Assembly: GCA_027257055.1 (NCBI GenBank)
Contig: JAPVLO010000179.1
Coordinates: forward strand, 1,922,001 to 1,986,000
Direction of reading: 5' to 3'
Length of the DNA stretch: 64,000 nt
DNA from: Cephalopachus bancanus
Taxonomy: Eukaryota; Chordata; Mammalia; Primates; Tarsiidae
This document shows positions 44,318 to 58,139 of this stretch, piece after piece. How positions within the stretch are numbered: the stretch's first letter is position 1; every line of letters begins with the position of its first letter. Under the pieces are notes generated by a model that searched no databases, had not been told where the DNA came from, and worked only from the letters and a program-made list of their open reading frames with translations. The translations under genes and the position numbers were made by a program.

Positions 44318-45339
44318 TTCCTTTACTATCCTACAGAACACATGATATTTTGTCTTTAACAATAACCAGCGCTTTACATTTTGAACACTAGCCTGGGACA
44401 ATAAAAGTTCTTGTTCAAGACCTGCTTTAGGAAGAACCAAATCGAATTTGCAGCTTCTCTGCTTTTAGATGCAGGTTCTGTTCTTTTCCTTGACAATGAT
44501 GCTCTGTGTGACTCTTTGTTCATTTCTCAGGATGTGGAGGGAGGAGAGAGCAAAATCAGATAAAGAAGGCCCCTCTGGGTGACCCTCCTTCTATCCAAAA
44601 AGTAATGTTCTACTTTCCATCACCTCCTTATTCTCTCAGCCTTAGGGCCTGATTATTAGTGCCCTCAGAGTCTTTCTTAAGAAAACTCTAGAAAGCTGTG
44701 AGGGAGCTGACCTGTTGGATCCCATTGGCAGATGTGTGTTGCCTCTGAAGGCCTGATTTTCCAAAATCTCAAAGGCAAATCTTCTTGTTAAGCATTTTAT
44801 TCTCTATAAAAGTACTAACACATTTTGTACAATTGCCCTTCTGAAAGAGGTTATTTCACCATTAATGGACTTTTTAAGCTGATCTACAATTCAGCTAAAT
44901 AAATAAGTGGTGAAGAAATGCAGGCTCAAAACACATTACTCTTGACAGGAATCAAATTAGTGCTTAGAAAATTTCAGCTTTTAGGAGGGTGGTCTTTGCA
45001 TTTACCTGGTCTACTAAGCTGAGACCAAGATTCAAAAATAATTGAAGTAAAATACTGAGAACATTGTCTCAGCAGCAGATTTTTTTTTCAGGGTACCTGT
45101 GTACTTGGGTCTAGACCACTTTCTGTTAACCTTTGTGGAGGTAGGTGACCTTCAGTTATAGTAAGGTGGAATAGTAGAAAAAAACAGCAAAAATGTTCCA
45201 GTTTACATAGCTTCTGTTAATTTGCTTTTTCTTATTTCTAAAGGGGGTAAGTAATTTATTACAATAGGTGTTTCAAAAATTGAACAGTATGATATATGGA
45301 AAATAGCTCGATATATAGCAGAAGTCAATAAACATTGAT
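44318..45339. other. Unclassified intergenic DNA
   Basis: No gene or repeat recognised. Confidence 0.5.
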
Positions 45340-45525
45340 TTGACACTTAATTGGGAGTCAGTTTTTCCTATTCTGTTGCCAGCTCTACTCTGTCACTTCC
45401 CCACAGTGTGACCTTGGGACAGCGACTTAAATATTTTTAGCCTCAGATTCCTCATCTGCAAAATAGAAATACAGAAATGAGGTAAAATGTTTAGTGCCGT
45501 GTTGAGCTCATGGTAGGTTTTTAGT
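45340..45525 (+). repeat. MIR SINE
   Basis: Well-preserved MIR core in sense: CCAGCTCTACTCTGTCACTT, GTGTGACCTTGGGACAGCGA, GCCTCAGATTCCTCATCTGC, AAAATAGAAATACAG. This is the classic MIR middle and 3' part. Confidence 0.85.
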
Positions 45526-45832
45526 TTAGTTTAGTTTTTTTAAGAGTGGCTTTATCGAGATATTTACAGTTTGCTCATTTAAAGTGTACAACTCAATGGT
45601 TTTCAGAATCTACTCAGATATGTGAAACCATTAACACGGTCAATTTTAGAACATCTTTATTACTTCAAAAAGAAAACCTATACCCTTCAGCTTTCATCCT
45701 GTCCCCAATTCTTAGTTCTAAACACCTCTACTATACTTCGTATCACTAGAGAGTTCCATGTTCTGGACATTTCATATGAATGAAATAATATAATATGAGG
45801 TCTTTTGTGACTGTGTGTGTGAGTGTTTTTGT

Positions 45833-46117
45833 TTGTTTTGAGTTGGAGTCACTCTGTCACCCAGGACGGAGTGCCATGGCACACTCACGGCCACCCCAGC
45901 ATCGACCTGCTGGGCTCCGGCGATCCTTCCGCCTCAGCCTTCCAAGTAGCCGGAACTACAGGTGCACGCTACCACACCCGGCTAATTTTTTTTATTTATT
46001 GTAGAGACGTGGTCTTGCCAAGTTGCCCAGGCTGGTCTCGAACCCGCGGACTCAGGCAATCCACCAGCCTCAGCCTTCCCAAGTGCTGGGATTACAGGCC
46101 GAGCCACCGAGTCTGGT
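45833..46117 (-). mobile_element. Alu (lineage-specific, older type), antisense
   Basis: GAGTTGGAGTCACTCTGTCA, linker TTTATTGTAGAGACGTGG, CTTGCCAAGTTGCCCAGGCT (long form), ending CGAGCCACCGAGTCTGG. Inside the antisense L1 3' UTR. Confidence 0.92.
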
Positions 46118-46789
46118 CGTGTATTCTTACATTTATAATATTATCATGATTCATCTATCTTATAACATGTATCAATATTTAATCCTTTTTCTGGCTGAGT
46201 AACATTCCATTCTATAGATATACCATTTTTGTTTATCCGTTCTTCATAATCTATTCAAATGTTGATGGACGTTTAGGCTGTTTCTGTCTTTTTTCTATGA
46301 TGAATAATACCGCTATAAACTTTAATGTGAACATTTTTGTGTCCACATGTTTTCATTTCTTTTGGGTCTATACCTAGAAGTAAAATTGTCAGTCATATGG
46401 TAGGTAACTCTATGTTTAACAGTTTAAAGAACTGCCAGACTGTTTTCCAAAGTGGCTGCCCCATTTAATATTCTCACCAGCAGTGCAAAAGGGATTTACT
46501 TTCTCTACATCTTTGTTATGCTTGTTATCTGACTTTTTGTTTCCTGCCATCCTAGAAGGTGTGAAGTGGTATCTCAAAATCTTGATTTGTAATTCTCTGT
46601 TGATTTATTGATGATGTTTAGCATCCTTCTTGAAGAAATGTCTATTCAGATCATTTGCACATTTTAAAATTTGGATTTGCTTTTTATTATTTAATTGTAA
46701 GAGTTCTTTGCATATTATGGATATAGGTCCTTTATCAGATATACACTTTGCAAATATTTTCTTCCATTCTATTGGTGCCCTTTCCCTTT

Positions 46790-47283
46790 CTTTTTTTGAT
46801 TTTTTTCTTCTTTTAAAAGTTTTTAAATGTTTTAATTTTTTATTTTAAAGATGTGGAGTACAATTCGGGATTAGGTATACCAGTGGTTATTGTACGGGCA
46901 AATTTGGGCCTCCCTTTGGTCCCCACCTCACCTGGTTTGAGATCAGGTACCTTATTGACGCTATGTGTCTCCCCCGCTCCCCTGGCAGTTTCCAGTTACT
47001 GCCAATCCCTTTCTTATTGTATTATGGTAAATGTTCAGGGTCCACTTATGAGTGAGAACATGTGGTACTCAGTTCTTTGTTTCTGTGATAAATCAGAGTA
47101 TGATAAAATCCAAATCCAACCAAGTTGCTGTAAAGTCCATAATTTTGTTATTCTTTATGGGTGCATAATAGTCCATCATGTATATGTATCATTTTTTTTT
47201 TATACAGTCCAGTTTCAATGGGCAGTACCTTGGTTCCATGTTTTTGCTATTGTAAATAGTATTACCTTTTACCGAAGGAATTG
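46790..47283 (-). mobile_element. Younger L1 3' end, antisense, 5'-truncated
   Basis: Poly-T/AT tail, GATGTGGAGTACAATTCGGG, TTTGGTCCCCACCTCACCTG, GGCAGTTTCCAGTTACTGCC, TTATTGTATTATGGTAAATG, TATGAGTGAGAACATGTGGT and, at its upstream limit, the extreme end of ORF2 (ATTGTAAATAGTATTACC in antisense). It inserted into the older antisense L1, whose sequence resumes at GACAGTGTCCTTTGAAACTC. Same family as 16.4 kb and 63.96 kb. Confidence 0.85.
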
Positions 47284-48750
47284 ACAGTGTCCTTTGAAAC
47301 TCAACTGATCTATTGTTCTTTGTTGCTCATGCTTTTGGCATGATATCTAAGGATTCTTTGCCAAATCCAAGGTCATGAAGATTTTTCTATATGTTTTCTT
47401 TTATGAGTTGTATAGTTTTAGCCTTTACCCTTAGGTCTTTGAGTCATTTTGAGTTAATTTTAGTATATGGTGTAATGTAAGGGTCCAACTTCATTATTTT
47501 TCATGTCAATGTATAATTTGTCCAGCACCATTTTTTGAAAAGACTATTCTTTCCCCATCAGATGGCCTTGGCAACCTTGTTAGAAATTAGTTGACAACAG
47601 ATTTATGGGTTTATTTCTGGACTCTCACTTCTATTCTATTAATCTATATGTCTGCCCTTGTGCTAATACTACACTGGCTTGATTAATATTGCTTTGTAGT
47701 AAGTTTTGAAATAGAGAAGTGTGAGTCTTTCACATTGTTCTTTTTATGATTATTTTTGCTCATCTGGGTCTTTGCAATTCCATATGAATTTTAGAATCAA
47801 CTTGTCAATTTCAACAAGGAATTCAGCTGGATTTTTGATTGGGATTACAATAGATATTTAGGTCAGTTTGGCGAGTGTCATCACCTTAATGTTAAGTCTT
47901 CCAATTCATGAACAAGGATGTTTTTCTAATTATTTAGATTGTCTTTAATTTTTTTCAGCAATGTTTTATAGTATTCAGAGAACAACTTTTGCACTTATTT
48001 TGTCCAGTTTATTCTTAAATATTTTATCCTTTATGATGCTATGCTATAAGGGATTGTTTCTTAATTTAGATTTTGATTTTCTCTATGTTTCTAATCTTTA
48101 AAGAAATACAACTGATGTTAGTACATTAATCTTGAATCCTGAAACTTTGTGTAACTTGTTTATGAGTTCTAATAGCTTTTTTATAGTGCGTTTCTAGGAA
48201 TTTTCTATGTACAAAATTATGTCATCTGTGAATAAAGATGGTTTTACCACTTCCTTTCCAATCTAGATGCTTTTTTTTTTCTTTTTCATGCCTAATTGCC
48301 CTGGATAGAACCTCATGTACAATGTTGAATAGAAGTGGTGAGAGCAGACATCCTGGTCTTGTTGCTAATCTCAGGGGGAAAAGCATCCAGTCTTTCACCA
48401 CTAAGTCTCATACTTAGGGTTTTTTTACATATGGCTTTTATCATGTTGAGAGAAAATTCCCTTTTCTTCCTAGTTTGTTGAATGTTTTTAATCATGAAAA
48501 TGTGTTGGATTTTTGTCAAATGCTTCTCCTGCATCTGTTGAAATGATCATGTGGTTATTGATTTTTATTCTTTTGATATGAGATATCATATTAATTGATT
48601 TTCAGATGTTGAAACAACCTCAAATCTTTGAGATAAATTTCACTTGGTCATGGTGGATAATTATTTTTATCTTATTTTTATTTGTTCCTGTGTTCAGTCT
48701 GCTAGTATTTTGTTGAGGAAGTAGATGTCTATGTTAATAAGTGACATTGG

Positions 48751-48876
48751 ACAGTTTTTCTTCTTTGAAACACTTGCCCATGGTAGGTCTTTCTTCCATG
48801 AATCTTCCTTTTCACTTTTCCTCTTTTTCTCACTAATAAACTGTTTTAAAGTTTAAAAAAAGAGAGAGAGAGAGAA
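48751..48876 (+). pseudogene. 126-base retroposed RNA fragment inside the L1
   Basis: Foreign to the surrounding L1: CATTGG precedes it (ACATTGG, 48744-48750) and ACATTGG recurs at 48877-48883. AATAAA at 48835-48840 lies about 15 bases before an A-rich tail (TTTAAAAAAAGAGAGAGAG). These are the features of a tiny 3'-end retrocopy made by L1 machinery. Source RNA not recognised. Confidence 0.6.
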
Positions 48877-50560
48877 ACATTGGTCTGTAGTTTTCTTTTC
48901 CTGTGATGTTTTTGTCTGGATTGAGTATCATATTAATACTGGCCTCATACAGTGTCTTGGGAAGTGCTCCTTCTCTTCTATTTTTTGGAGAAGATTGTGA
49001 AGAATTTGTGAAACATTTGATTTAAATGTTTGGTACAATTCTTGGCCTAAGTTTTTCTTTCTAGATAGTTCTTTGTAGTTTTTTGGTTACTAATTAAATT
49101 TCTTCACTTGTAGTAGATTTATACAGAATATCCATTTCTTTTTTAGTTGGTTTGTATCTTGAGAGGTTTGTGTCTTTCTGGGAGTATGTTCATTTCATCT
49201 AGTTTATCTAATTTGTTGGTGTACGATTTTTCATAGTATTACTTTATGGTCCTTTCTTTTTTTGTAAAGTAAATAGTAATAAAAGAGAATAAGTCCTCTC
49301 TTTTATTATTAATTTTAGTAATTTGAGTCTTCTCTCTTTTTTTCTTGGCTGATCTACTTGAAAGTTTGTCAATTTTGTTAGTCTTTTTAAATAACCAGCT
49401 TTGAGTTTCACTGATTTTCTCTATTTTTCTAATCTTTACTGTGTTAATTTCTGATCTAATCTTTATTATATTTTTCTTCTGTTTGCATTAGGTTTTGTTT
49501 GCTCCTTTTTTGGTGTACTAGTGTGGAAGGTTAGGTTGTTGATTTGAGATCTTTCTTCTTTTTTAATATAGGCATTATAACTATACATTTCCTGCTAAGC
49601 TCTGCTCTAGCTTCATCCCATAAGTTTTGGTATGTCTTCATTTTCATTCATCTTAAAGTGTTTTTTTATTTCCCTTGTGATTTCTTCTTTGACTCACTGG
49701 TTTTTTAGGAGTGTGCTGTTTGCCACATATTTGTGAGATTCCCAAATGTTTTTTCTGCTATTGATTTCTAATTTTATTCCATTGTGGTTGAAGAACATAC
49801 TTTGGAGTACTTTTACATTTATTGAGGTTTTTTTATGGTCTAGCATGTAGTTCGTCTTGAGGAATGTCCCATGTGCACTTGAAAAGAATATACAGTTTAT
49901 TCTGTTGTTATTGAGTGTCCTATAGATGTTCATTAGGTTTAGTTGGTTTGAAGTGCTGTTCAAGTCTTTTATTTTCTTGTTGATATTCTGCCTAGTTATT
50001 TTATCCATTATTGAAAGTGGGATACTAAAATCTCCAGATATTATTGTTGAGTTATCAAATATGGCAGTTTTTGCTTCATGCATTTTGAATCTCTATTTTA
50101 GGTGTGTTATGCATATAATTGTTCTATCTTCCTGATATATATCATAATAAAATGTCCATGCTTATCTATAGCAAAATATTTTGTTTGGAAGTCTATTTTG
50201 ACTGCTGTCAGTGTAGTCACTCTAGTTTTCTTGTGATTATCATGCTGTATGCATATATATCTTTTTCAATCCTTTTATGTCAATCTATTTGTACCTTTGA
50301 TCTAAAATTTGTCTACTGTAGACAGCATATAGTTTGATCTTGCTTTTATTTTCTGAGTCTGATAGTCTTTCTTTTGACTGAATTTTCATTCTTTCACAAT
50401 TTATGTTATGACTAATATAATTGGATTTATGTCTGTCATTTTTTTCTTCTACATCTCATGTCTTTTTAGCTTTCCCATCTCTTCTATGTTGCCTCCTTCT
50501 ATAAAAAATGAACATTTTCTAATTTTGTTGTTGTTGCTGTTTTAGTGCTTACACTAGGGT

Positions 50561-53500
50561 TTATCATATCCATCTTAACTTGTAAAATGACACTGGGATG
50601 ACAGTAGTTTTAATTGGACTCTATTTCTCTTTTTTCCTAACCATACCCAGCTATTAAACTCCAGCAACTGCTGGTTTTATTGCTCTGTTGTTTTCAACAA
50701 GGTGTAACAATTTAGCCTTTATCTTGACTGTTTTAATTGCCTCACCACAATCTCTACTATTCCTAAGAGCACCCTTAGGCTTTAACTTCCTCATGTTCTA
50801 CTGCAAATGAACTCAGTTCCTTTGGGAAAATATTAAAGCTATCTGTTTCATAGTGTGCTTCTTCTACCAGGTAAACTCTCTAAGCTAGGGATCTGGAGCT
50901 GGGAGTGGGGATAATGCAGTTTCTGACACCCCTGCTATAATGGCTGAGTGCTTTGAAAACTGGGGGTTGGGGAGGAAGGGGAAGAGATTCTCTTAATTTA
51001 TCTCCCCTACTGCCTCATAAGGTGGGAAAAGGGTTATCAAGGTTCCCATATTCTCAGAATGCTTGCTTGAGTCCCATGAGTCAGGATTGGGTGGAGGAAG
51101 GGAGCCCCCACCTCTTGATCACACTTGCCTAAGACCTAGCCTTAGCAAGAGGCAGCCAGAGACAAGATGAGAAGCACTAATGTCCTGCTTTTCCTGGGAA
51201 AGACATACATATATATATATATATTCTTGGGTACAGTGGTATAGAGTGAAGTTTCTATCTTGCTGAGCAGGGAGGAGGGAAGAGAAAACAGTCTTGGCAC
51301 AATACCACAGACTATCATCTTTCTTACCAAATTTTCATATATTTCTCTTGAACAGATGTTTGTCTATTTGCTCTTTGTCCTTAGGGCCATTTTCAGATGC
51401 TTTAAATGGTTGTCTTTTAATGGTAAGTATTGTTAGTTAACCTTCCCTGAACCTTTGTTTCCTCACAAAAAGCTAAAAGCCTCCTAAAGTCTATTTTAGC
51501 CAACAATTTTTAGTTTAGTGTTTCATAGTCATTCACTGCCCCAGAAAGATTTCTTTGATCACATCCTTTTCAAAAAATGCAACTAGGGAACAGCTTCTTT
51601 CTGTATAGCAGGTAGAATCACAGAACACTATAATAGATGATGAGGAAGGATAATTTAATACCATCTCTTTCCCATGATCCAGAACCTCCACAATTCTCGA
51701 GGTCCTTATACTTTACCCAGCTTCTCATTGTATTTCTAAATAAATAATGGCTCAGTGTTGCTCCTGTGTCCTTCCAAGAGCCATGCTGATTGGTTATTTA
51801 TTCATAATGGCAAATCCTCAAGAATCTTTGTGAACCATAATAGCTTTCCTCAAGCACTTTTTGCCCATTCTATGACTGTCATATTCTTTTACAACAATAC
51901 AATTGGCACAACACCTTCCTCACTATTCAGTGGTTCTGTTGACATTATACCAACATCTCAAAGTTATACTTTGGTGTAGTTAAGTTGTTGGTACAATTTT
52001 CCTGCATTATGGTTTAGTTGTTTAAGTCCTGGTCGTATGCTTGTCATCATCTCTGCTCTCTGAATAACCACAGGGACTTATGATGATGTGATAAACCATA
52101 ACTCTGGATGATAGTACAGCACATGTAAAATTACTTGTGTTGTATTGAGAGCTTCTCTGCATTCCTACAAAGCACTTCAAAGTCTATAAGAGCCCTGGCT
52201 GTTATATTATCTTTCTTACTTCCAGATCTAACAATTCACCAGATTTTTACCTCAAAATATTATGAAGACTATCTGAGGTTATGGACCATGAATCTTGTTT
52301 TCCACATGGTTATAATTCAAGGATCTATTAAGACTGGCATATAGAAAACAGAATATTTATTCACACCTACTAGAGATACAGTCCTACAAAACAAATGTGA
52401 CTTAGAGAATGAACAAGAAGGGAAGAAGAGACATAAAAGAATGGAGAAAGAAAATACTACATCATCTGAAAAGTTTAAATTAAAAGCAAAAAAACCCTCA
52501 AAATTTTATAATTTTTAAAATACTGCAAAGCAATACCTCCTGACAGATCAAAATGAAATCCCTTGTAATATATGCTGCATGATTGCTGATCTCTGTTTAT
52601 GACATTTATTTTTACGAATTCATTGAGTTCATACGGGAGAAAGGCTAAAATAGTATTGGCATGATCTTGCTTCTCTTCATGAAGAGAAATGTCAATGTCA
52701 TAATAAAGATGAGGTATCTTTTACAGATGTATACTACTTTTTATATTATATTAAGAAATTATAAAGTTTAAAAAATTAACCTAGTTTTTAAAAAATGACC
52801 CGATTAATAAAAGGATGAGGAAAATGTCTTCATTTTTATTGAAAGATAATAGAGTTATGGGTATTCAAAATTATTCCTATTTGGCTTTGGAAAATAAATC
52901 ATGGCCTGCAATATGAATTTGGGTGTACTTGTTACTCAGGGAATTCATATTGAGTAAAATACTGAGGCCATGTTATGAAGAGCCAGAAGAGGAATTAATG
53001 AAGTCTCCCTATTTTCCTTCTAGTTCTCTGATCAGCTGTAGTCTGCAATTCATTCTGTATTTGCAAAAGTTGCCAACACATTTCAATCTTAGGCAAAGCA
53101 CATTTGCCTTTCTAAACTTATCTGTCAAACTCTCAGCTTCCCTGAGGTTAGAAGAGATAAATAAGTGTGGGGTTTTTTTGTTTTGTTTTGCTTTGAAAAC
53201 ACTTCTCTGGTTGGGAGTAAGAACCTGGAATATCTTTCTGTCTAGGTTCTGCAGGCTACATATGTAATCAGAGAAGGTGACAAGTCGACAAGTCAATAGA
53301 AGAGTTCAAAGAACAGAGGACCACTGGGAGACAGCTTCGTGCTTTTCCAGGGATAAATAGTGGATCACTATTCCTGAAATGGGTTTGTAACATTTGCTAG
53401 ATTGCTACTATATGTACATTCAAATCCACATTTCTGATTATAGTTCCATTACTGCATATCATATAGTTTATGCCATATCTAGTGATAGATACTCCTCCTA

Positions 53501-55260
53501 AAAATGAGAGGAAGAAACAGATGGGTATAGACACAAGTGATCGCATAAAATGGCAGAACCCTTCACCATGGGAGCTGACTTTCTGGAGGCAATCTCACTG
53601 AAGAGCTGCTCTGACTTCAGCTAACTGAATCCCTCACCGCTTGTTAATGAGCAAAATTGAAGATCTTTACCATTTGTTTGAGACACACTCAAAATTAACA
53701 CATAAATCCAGAGTCATTGTATGAAGGATACATTCTACTATTCTATGGAAAGCTAAGTGTTTTTATGACTTCAAAACACTAAGAATACTATTTTTAAGTT
53801 TGATTTTCCTACTGATGGGTATTTTACCATATTTTTCCAGGCTATTTCTCCCAAGCATATGCTTTTCATTTGCATCAGAAGTTCTCTCATTAGCATGATC
53901 ATGTCCAACTTTCATTCCAGCTGGTATTAAACAACAGACCCACTGACTAACTGCATGAATAAGGTTTCGCTCAGGCAGAAAGATGATTTCCTTTTTCTTT
54001 TCCTTTTTCTTTTGTGACTTAGGGAGGAAAGCAGTGATATACAGTTTATGCTCCCAGTGATTTGAAATTGAAGCACACAATGCAGACAGAAGCTGAGTAT
54101 GACAACAAAGTGTCTATAAAGCAAAAAAGGATCCAAGGAAAATGTCAGTGGGAATTAGATTGAGAATAAAGAAGAAATGGGAGAAGAGGGCAGAAGAAGA
54201 GGTTGTAAAGGAGACAGGAGCAACCTACTTACAGGAGCGGAGGTTGGAGCATGGGTTCAGGGTGTGTGATAAGAGGTACTTTGGGGACATAGAGTGATCT
54301 AACAGAGGCTGAGGGAAACAGGCTGCTATTTTATTTTAATAGTCCATTGAGCAACTAGTTGATTGAATTAGGCTTGCAAAATGAACACCATATATCATAT
54401 TGTAATAAGGAAGAAAATGAATGTGTTAAAACTAAGACTGGATCTTTGAGATGAAATACTAACGATAGTAAAGATCTAGAAAGTGCAGAGGGATGTAGCA
54501 TGAATCAGTGTTTCCTGACTGTGTCACTTGGAGAATTTGTTCACATGAAGTCAAGATGGTAAACGTCTTATCTCATAACAAATGTGGGGAAGTGATTTAC
54601 CATTTTCAGTTCCTGAGAACAGCTGGCATCATCAGGAGATAAAACAAGAGGTACTCACATAGCTCAGTTTGAGGAATATTATGGGACACCTTGTTTCAAA
54701 ATATTCACTTCCCGAAGTCATTCCACTTTTAAAGCTTTACTACTCTGTTTCATGATGTATTTTCCTTTGCTGTTAGCAGTCATTGACTGACAGTCTACTT
54801 AGATTACTACATAGCAGGGAAGGGGAGGGAGAAGGGGAAATGGGAGGAATTCGCTTAGAAAAGTATTGTTTTCTAGTACTTAGGAAGGGTTCTAAGTGTT
54901 AAACATTTTCCTTGTTTTCTTAACCTAAATAGATCATGTGACTATCCTTCTGTTAATGAACATTATATAGGAAAACCTGTAAAGTTAATGTTCAAGTTTT
55001 TCAATCAGGGCTATTATTTATCTCTCCCTACCAATTGCACACACAGACACACACGGGATATCTGGCAACGCCTGAAACATTTTTTGGTTGTCACACCAGG
55101 AAGATGGTGCTACTAGTATCCTCGGGATGCTGTTCAACATCTGACAATGCAGGGGACAGCCCCCAAGAAAGAATGATCCAGCCTAAAATGTCAAAATTAT
55201 CAAGGTTGAGAGGTTCTGGTCTCCTTACACCATCATATAAATGAAAGACAGATAGTTCCA
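50561..55260. other. Mostly unclassified intergenic DNA
   Basis: 4.7 kb with no gene I can support. Contains a short AT microsatellite near 51200-51222 and a pyrimidine-rich stretch near 53988-54014. The frames 52923-53267 (114 codons) and 53763-54080 overlap frames on the other strand and lack domains. Confidence 0.5.
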
Positions 55261-55784
55261 GTCAAATTAATGCTATCATTCATTTACTCATCAGCAAACA
55301 TCTAGCAAGTACCTCTCATATTTCAGATAATGTGCTATGTTCTAGGATGCAAAGATGAGATACGCACATCCCCCACCTTTAAGAATTTGCCACTTTCAAC
55401 AAGAACAACATCACATGTGATATAAACATTCAGTGCCAAGCGATCTGATGTGCGATCAGAGAGCAAGAAATGGCAGTGTTTGAATTGACTGGTGTTTGCC
55501 ACACCAGGAAGAGGAAAGAGCTGAGGAGGGGTTTGAAGTAAGACACAGCCAGGGAAGAGGAAAGGGAGGAGCAATGTATTATGCAGATCAAGAGGCAAAC
55601 TCGCAGGACAGGATCAGAGCAAACGAGTGGAAAGGGTGAAAAATAGTATTGGAACAACAAATGAAACCAAATTGTATATGGTCTGAAAAGGCAGATTAAG
55701 AGGATTTGTGGCTGCTTTGTCTATTTGTTTTTGCTGCATCTCATAGAAAAGGGAAACTATACTGCTAAACGGACAGAAATTGTC
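55261..55784. other. Possible ancient mammalian repeat
   Basis: ATTCATTTACTCATCAGCAA, TTCTAGGATGCAAAGATGAG, then CAGCCAGGGAAGAGG resembles an old L2/MIR-class element, family not assigned. No gene. Confidence 0.35.
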
Positions 55785-57978
55785 TTTTGCACATTTAATA
55801 TACGCAGAATAAATGTCTCTTGCACATTTATTTCATACCCTGAGACTTTGCCCAAGTCTTTTATCAATGTAAGGAGGTTTTTGACAGATTCTTTTGGGTT
55901 TTCGAGGTATAGGATCATGTCATCTGCAAAGAGGGATAATTTAACTTGCTCTTTTCCTATTTGGATAGCCCTGATTTTCTTCTCTTGTCTGATTGCTCTA
56001 GCTAGGATTTTCAATACTATGTTGAACAGGAGGAGTGAGAGTGGGCATCCTTGTCTTGTTACGGTTTTCAGAGGAAATGGATCCAATTTCTGTCTGTTTA
56101 GTAGTATTTTGACTGTGGATTTCTCATAGATGGCTCTTACTATTTTGAAGTATGTTCCATCTGTGCCTAGGTGTTTTTATCAAGAAGGGAGTACTGGATC
56201 TTATCAAAAGCTTTTTCTGCATCTAATGATATAATCATGTGGTTTTTATCTTTACATTTGTTGACGTATTTAAATATGTCTGTTGAACCAGCCCTGCATC
56301 CTGGAGATGAAACATACTTGGTCATGGTGGGTGATTTTTGAGATGTGCTGTTGGATCCAGTTTGCTAGAATCTTGTTGAGAATTTTAGCATCTATGTTCA
56401 TCAAGGATATTGGCCTGTAGTTCTCTTTCTTTGTTAGCTCTTTACCCAGTTTGAGTATCAATGTGATGTTAGCTTCATAAAATGATTTGGGGAGAGATCA
56501 GTCTTTCTCGATTGCCTGGCATACTTTCAACAGGATTGGTATCGTCTTCTCCTCGAATGTTTTGTAGAATTCTGCTGGAAAGTCATCTGGTCCTGGGCTT
56601 TTTTTGTAGGTAGTTTTTTTAATGACATAGTCGATTTCCTGGGTTGTTATTGGTTTATTTAGGGTCTTGATTTTTTTCTTGTTTCAACCTGGGGAGGTTG
56701 TGTGATATAAAAAAGTCCTCTGTTTCATTTGGGTTTTTGAGGTTGTTTCCTTACAGGTGTACATAGTAATCTCGGATAATCTTTGGTATTTCTTCTGGGT
56801 CAGTTGTGACTTCATCTTTTGCATTTCTGATTGTGTCTATTTGGACTTTTTCTTGGTCAGTCTAGCTAGGGGTCCATCAATTTTTTTTATCCTTTCAAAA
56901 AACCGGTTTTGGTTTCATTGATTTTTTTGTGTTATATTTTTGTCTTCTATGTTCAGAATTTGGGTTTTTATTTTAGAGATCTGAATTCTTCTGCTGAAGT
57001 TAGGGTTTTGGTGTTCTTGCTTTTCCAGTTTCCCTGGGTGATTTGTTAGGCTGTTAACTTGTGATCTTTCCATTTTCTTCATATGTGTTCATAGAGATGT
57101 GAATTCCCCTCTTAGGACTGTTTTCATGGCATCCCAAAGATTTTGGTAAAATATTTCTTTGCTTTCATTTGTTTCCAGGTATATTTTAATATCTATTTTG
57201 ATTTCCATGTTGACCCAGGAGTTGTTTAGCATCATGGTGTTTAATGTCCATGTCTTTGTGGGTTTTGGGGGAACTTTGTTGGTGTTGATATTTATTTTTA
57301 TTCCACTGTGGTCTGAGAAGGTGCATGCCAGAATTTCAATCTTATGGAATTTGTTTATGCTTGATTTATAATCAAGGATGTGGTCAATCTTAGAGTATGT
57401 CCCATGTGGTAATGAGTAGAATGTATATTTTGTGGTTGTTGGGTGGAGTGTTCTGTAGGCTACCAATTAAGTCCATTTGTTCACAAATGTCATGTTGAGG
57501 TGCTGGATGTCTTTGTTGACTTTTTGTCTTGATGATCTGTCTAGGGTTGTTAGTGGTGTGCTTAAGTCCCCAGGTATGATAGTGTTAGAGTCAAAATCTT
57601 TTTTTAGTTTACCTAGAAGCTGCTTTATGAAAGTTGGTGCTCCTATGTTGGGTGCATTTATGTTTAGAATGGTTATTTCTTGTTGATGGATTGAACCTTT
57701 TATCATTATGTAATGACCTTCTGCATCTTTTTAAATTTTTGATAGTTTAAAGGGTATATTTTCTGATATTAAAATCACGACTCCTGTTTTATTTTGTGTT
57801 CTGTTCACCTGAAATGTTGCTTCCTATCCTCTTACTTTGAGTCTGTGAGATGAGTCTCTTGGAGAGAGTATATTATTGTTTTGTGATATTTTATCCAATT
57901 TGCCATTCATTTCAGTGATGCATTTAGTCCATTCACATTCAGGCTAGTTATTTAGATGTGAGAGTTTATCCCTGTCAT
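55785..57978 (-). pseudogene. L1 ORF2, 3'-truncated and disrupted
   Basis: Begins (MTGINSHI) at 57978 but meets a stop within nine codons. Endonuclease pieces: 57467-57706 (LNINAPNIGAPTFIKQLLG, GDLSTPLTTLDRSS) and 57089-57466 (YSKIDHILDYKSS, DHSGIKIN). Reverse transcriptase pieces: 56270-56461 ([16 protein letters not shown]) and 55757-56086, with the catalytic FADD at 55919-55930 (complement) and [13 protein letters not shown] upstream of it. The frame then runs into non-L1 sequence. The enzyme would lack its thumb/C-terminal domains in addition to the stops. Confidence 0.9.
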
Positions 57979-58139
57979 GAGGTTCTTATAGTTTGCTGTT
58001 GTTGCTAATGTTTGGTTGTTTATTTGTTTGTTGTCTTTCTTTTGATTTAGGGGTTGATTCATGCATGTTTTCAACCTTTTTCCAGCATTCTTGTGAAGGA
58101 CATTGTTGTTCTTTTTTTCCTTTCTTCTGTGTTTAATAC

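Larger units (their letters stand above)
45535..50560 (-). mobile_element. Old L1 (L1M-like), antisense
   Basis: 3' UTR at 45535-45830 (TATCGAGATATTTACAGTTT, GTGTACAACTCAATGG), then ORF2 in antisense upward, with the endonuclease near 49694-50083 (GDFSIPLSIMDK, FFSSAHGTFLKTNYMLDHK on the minus strand). A second readable piece at 48313-48534 covers the reverse transcriptase C-terminal to the catalytic region. The element is interrupted by an Alu (45833), a younger L1 3' end (46790) and a 126-base retroposed fragment (48751). The 5' end is uncertain. Many stops. Confidence 0.8.

Noticed and set aside
52923..53296. 114- and 95-codon frames on opposite strands
   Set aside because: No domain, no splice or codon evidence; mutual overlap indicates chance.
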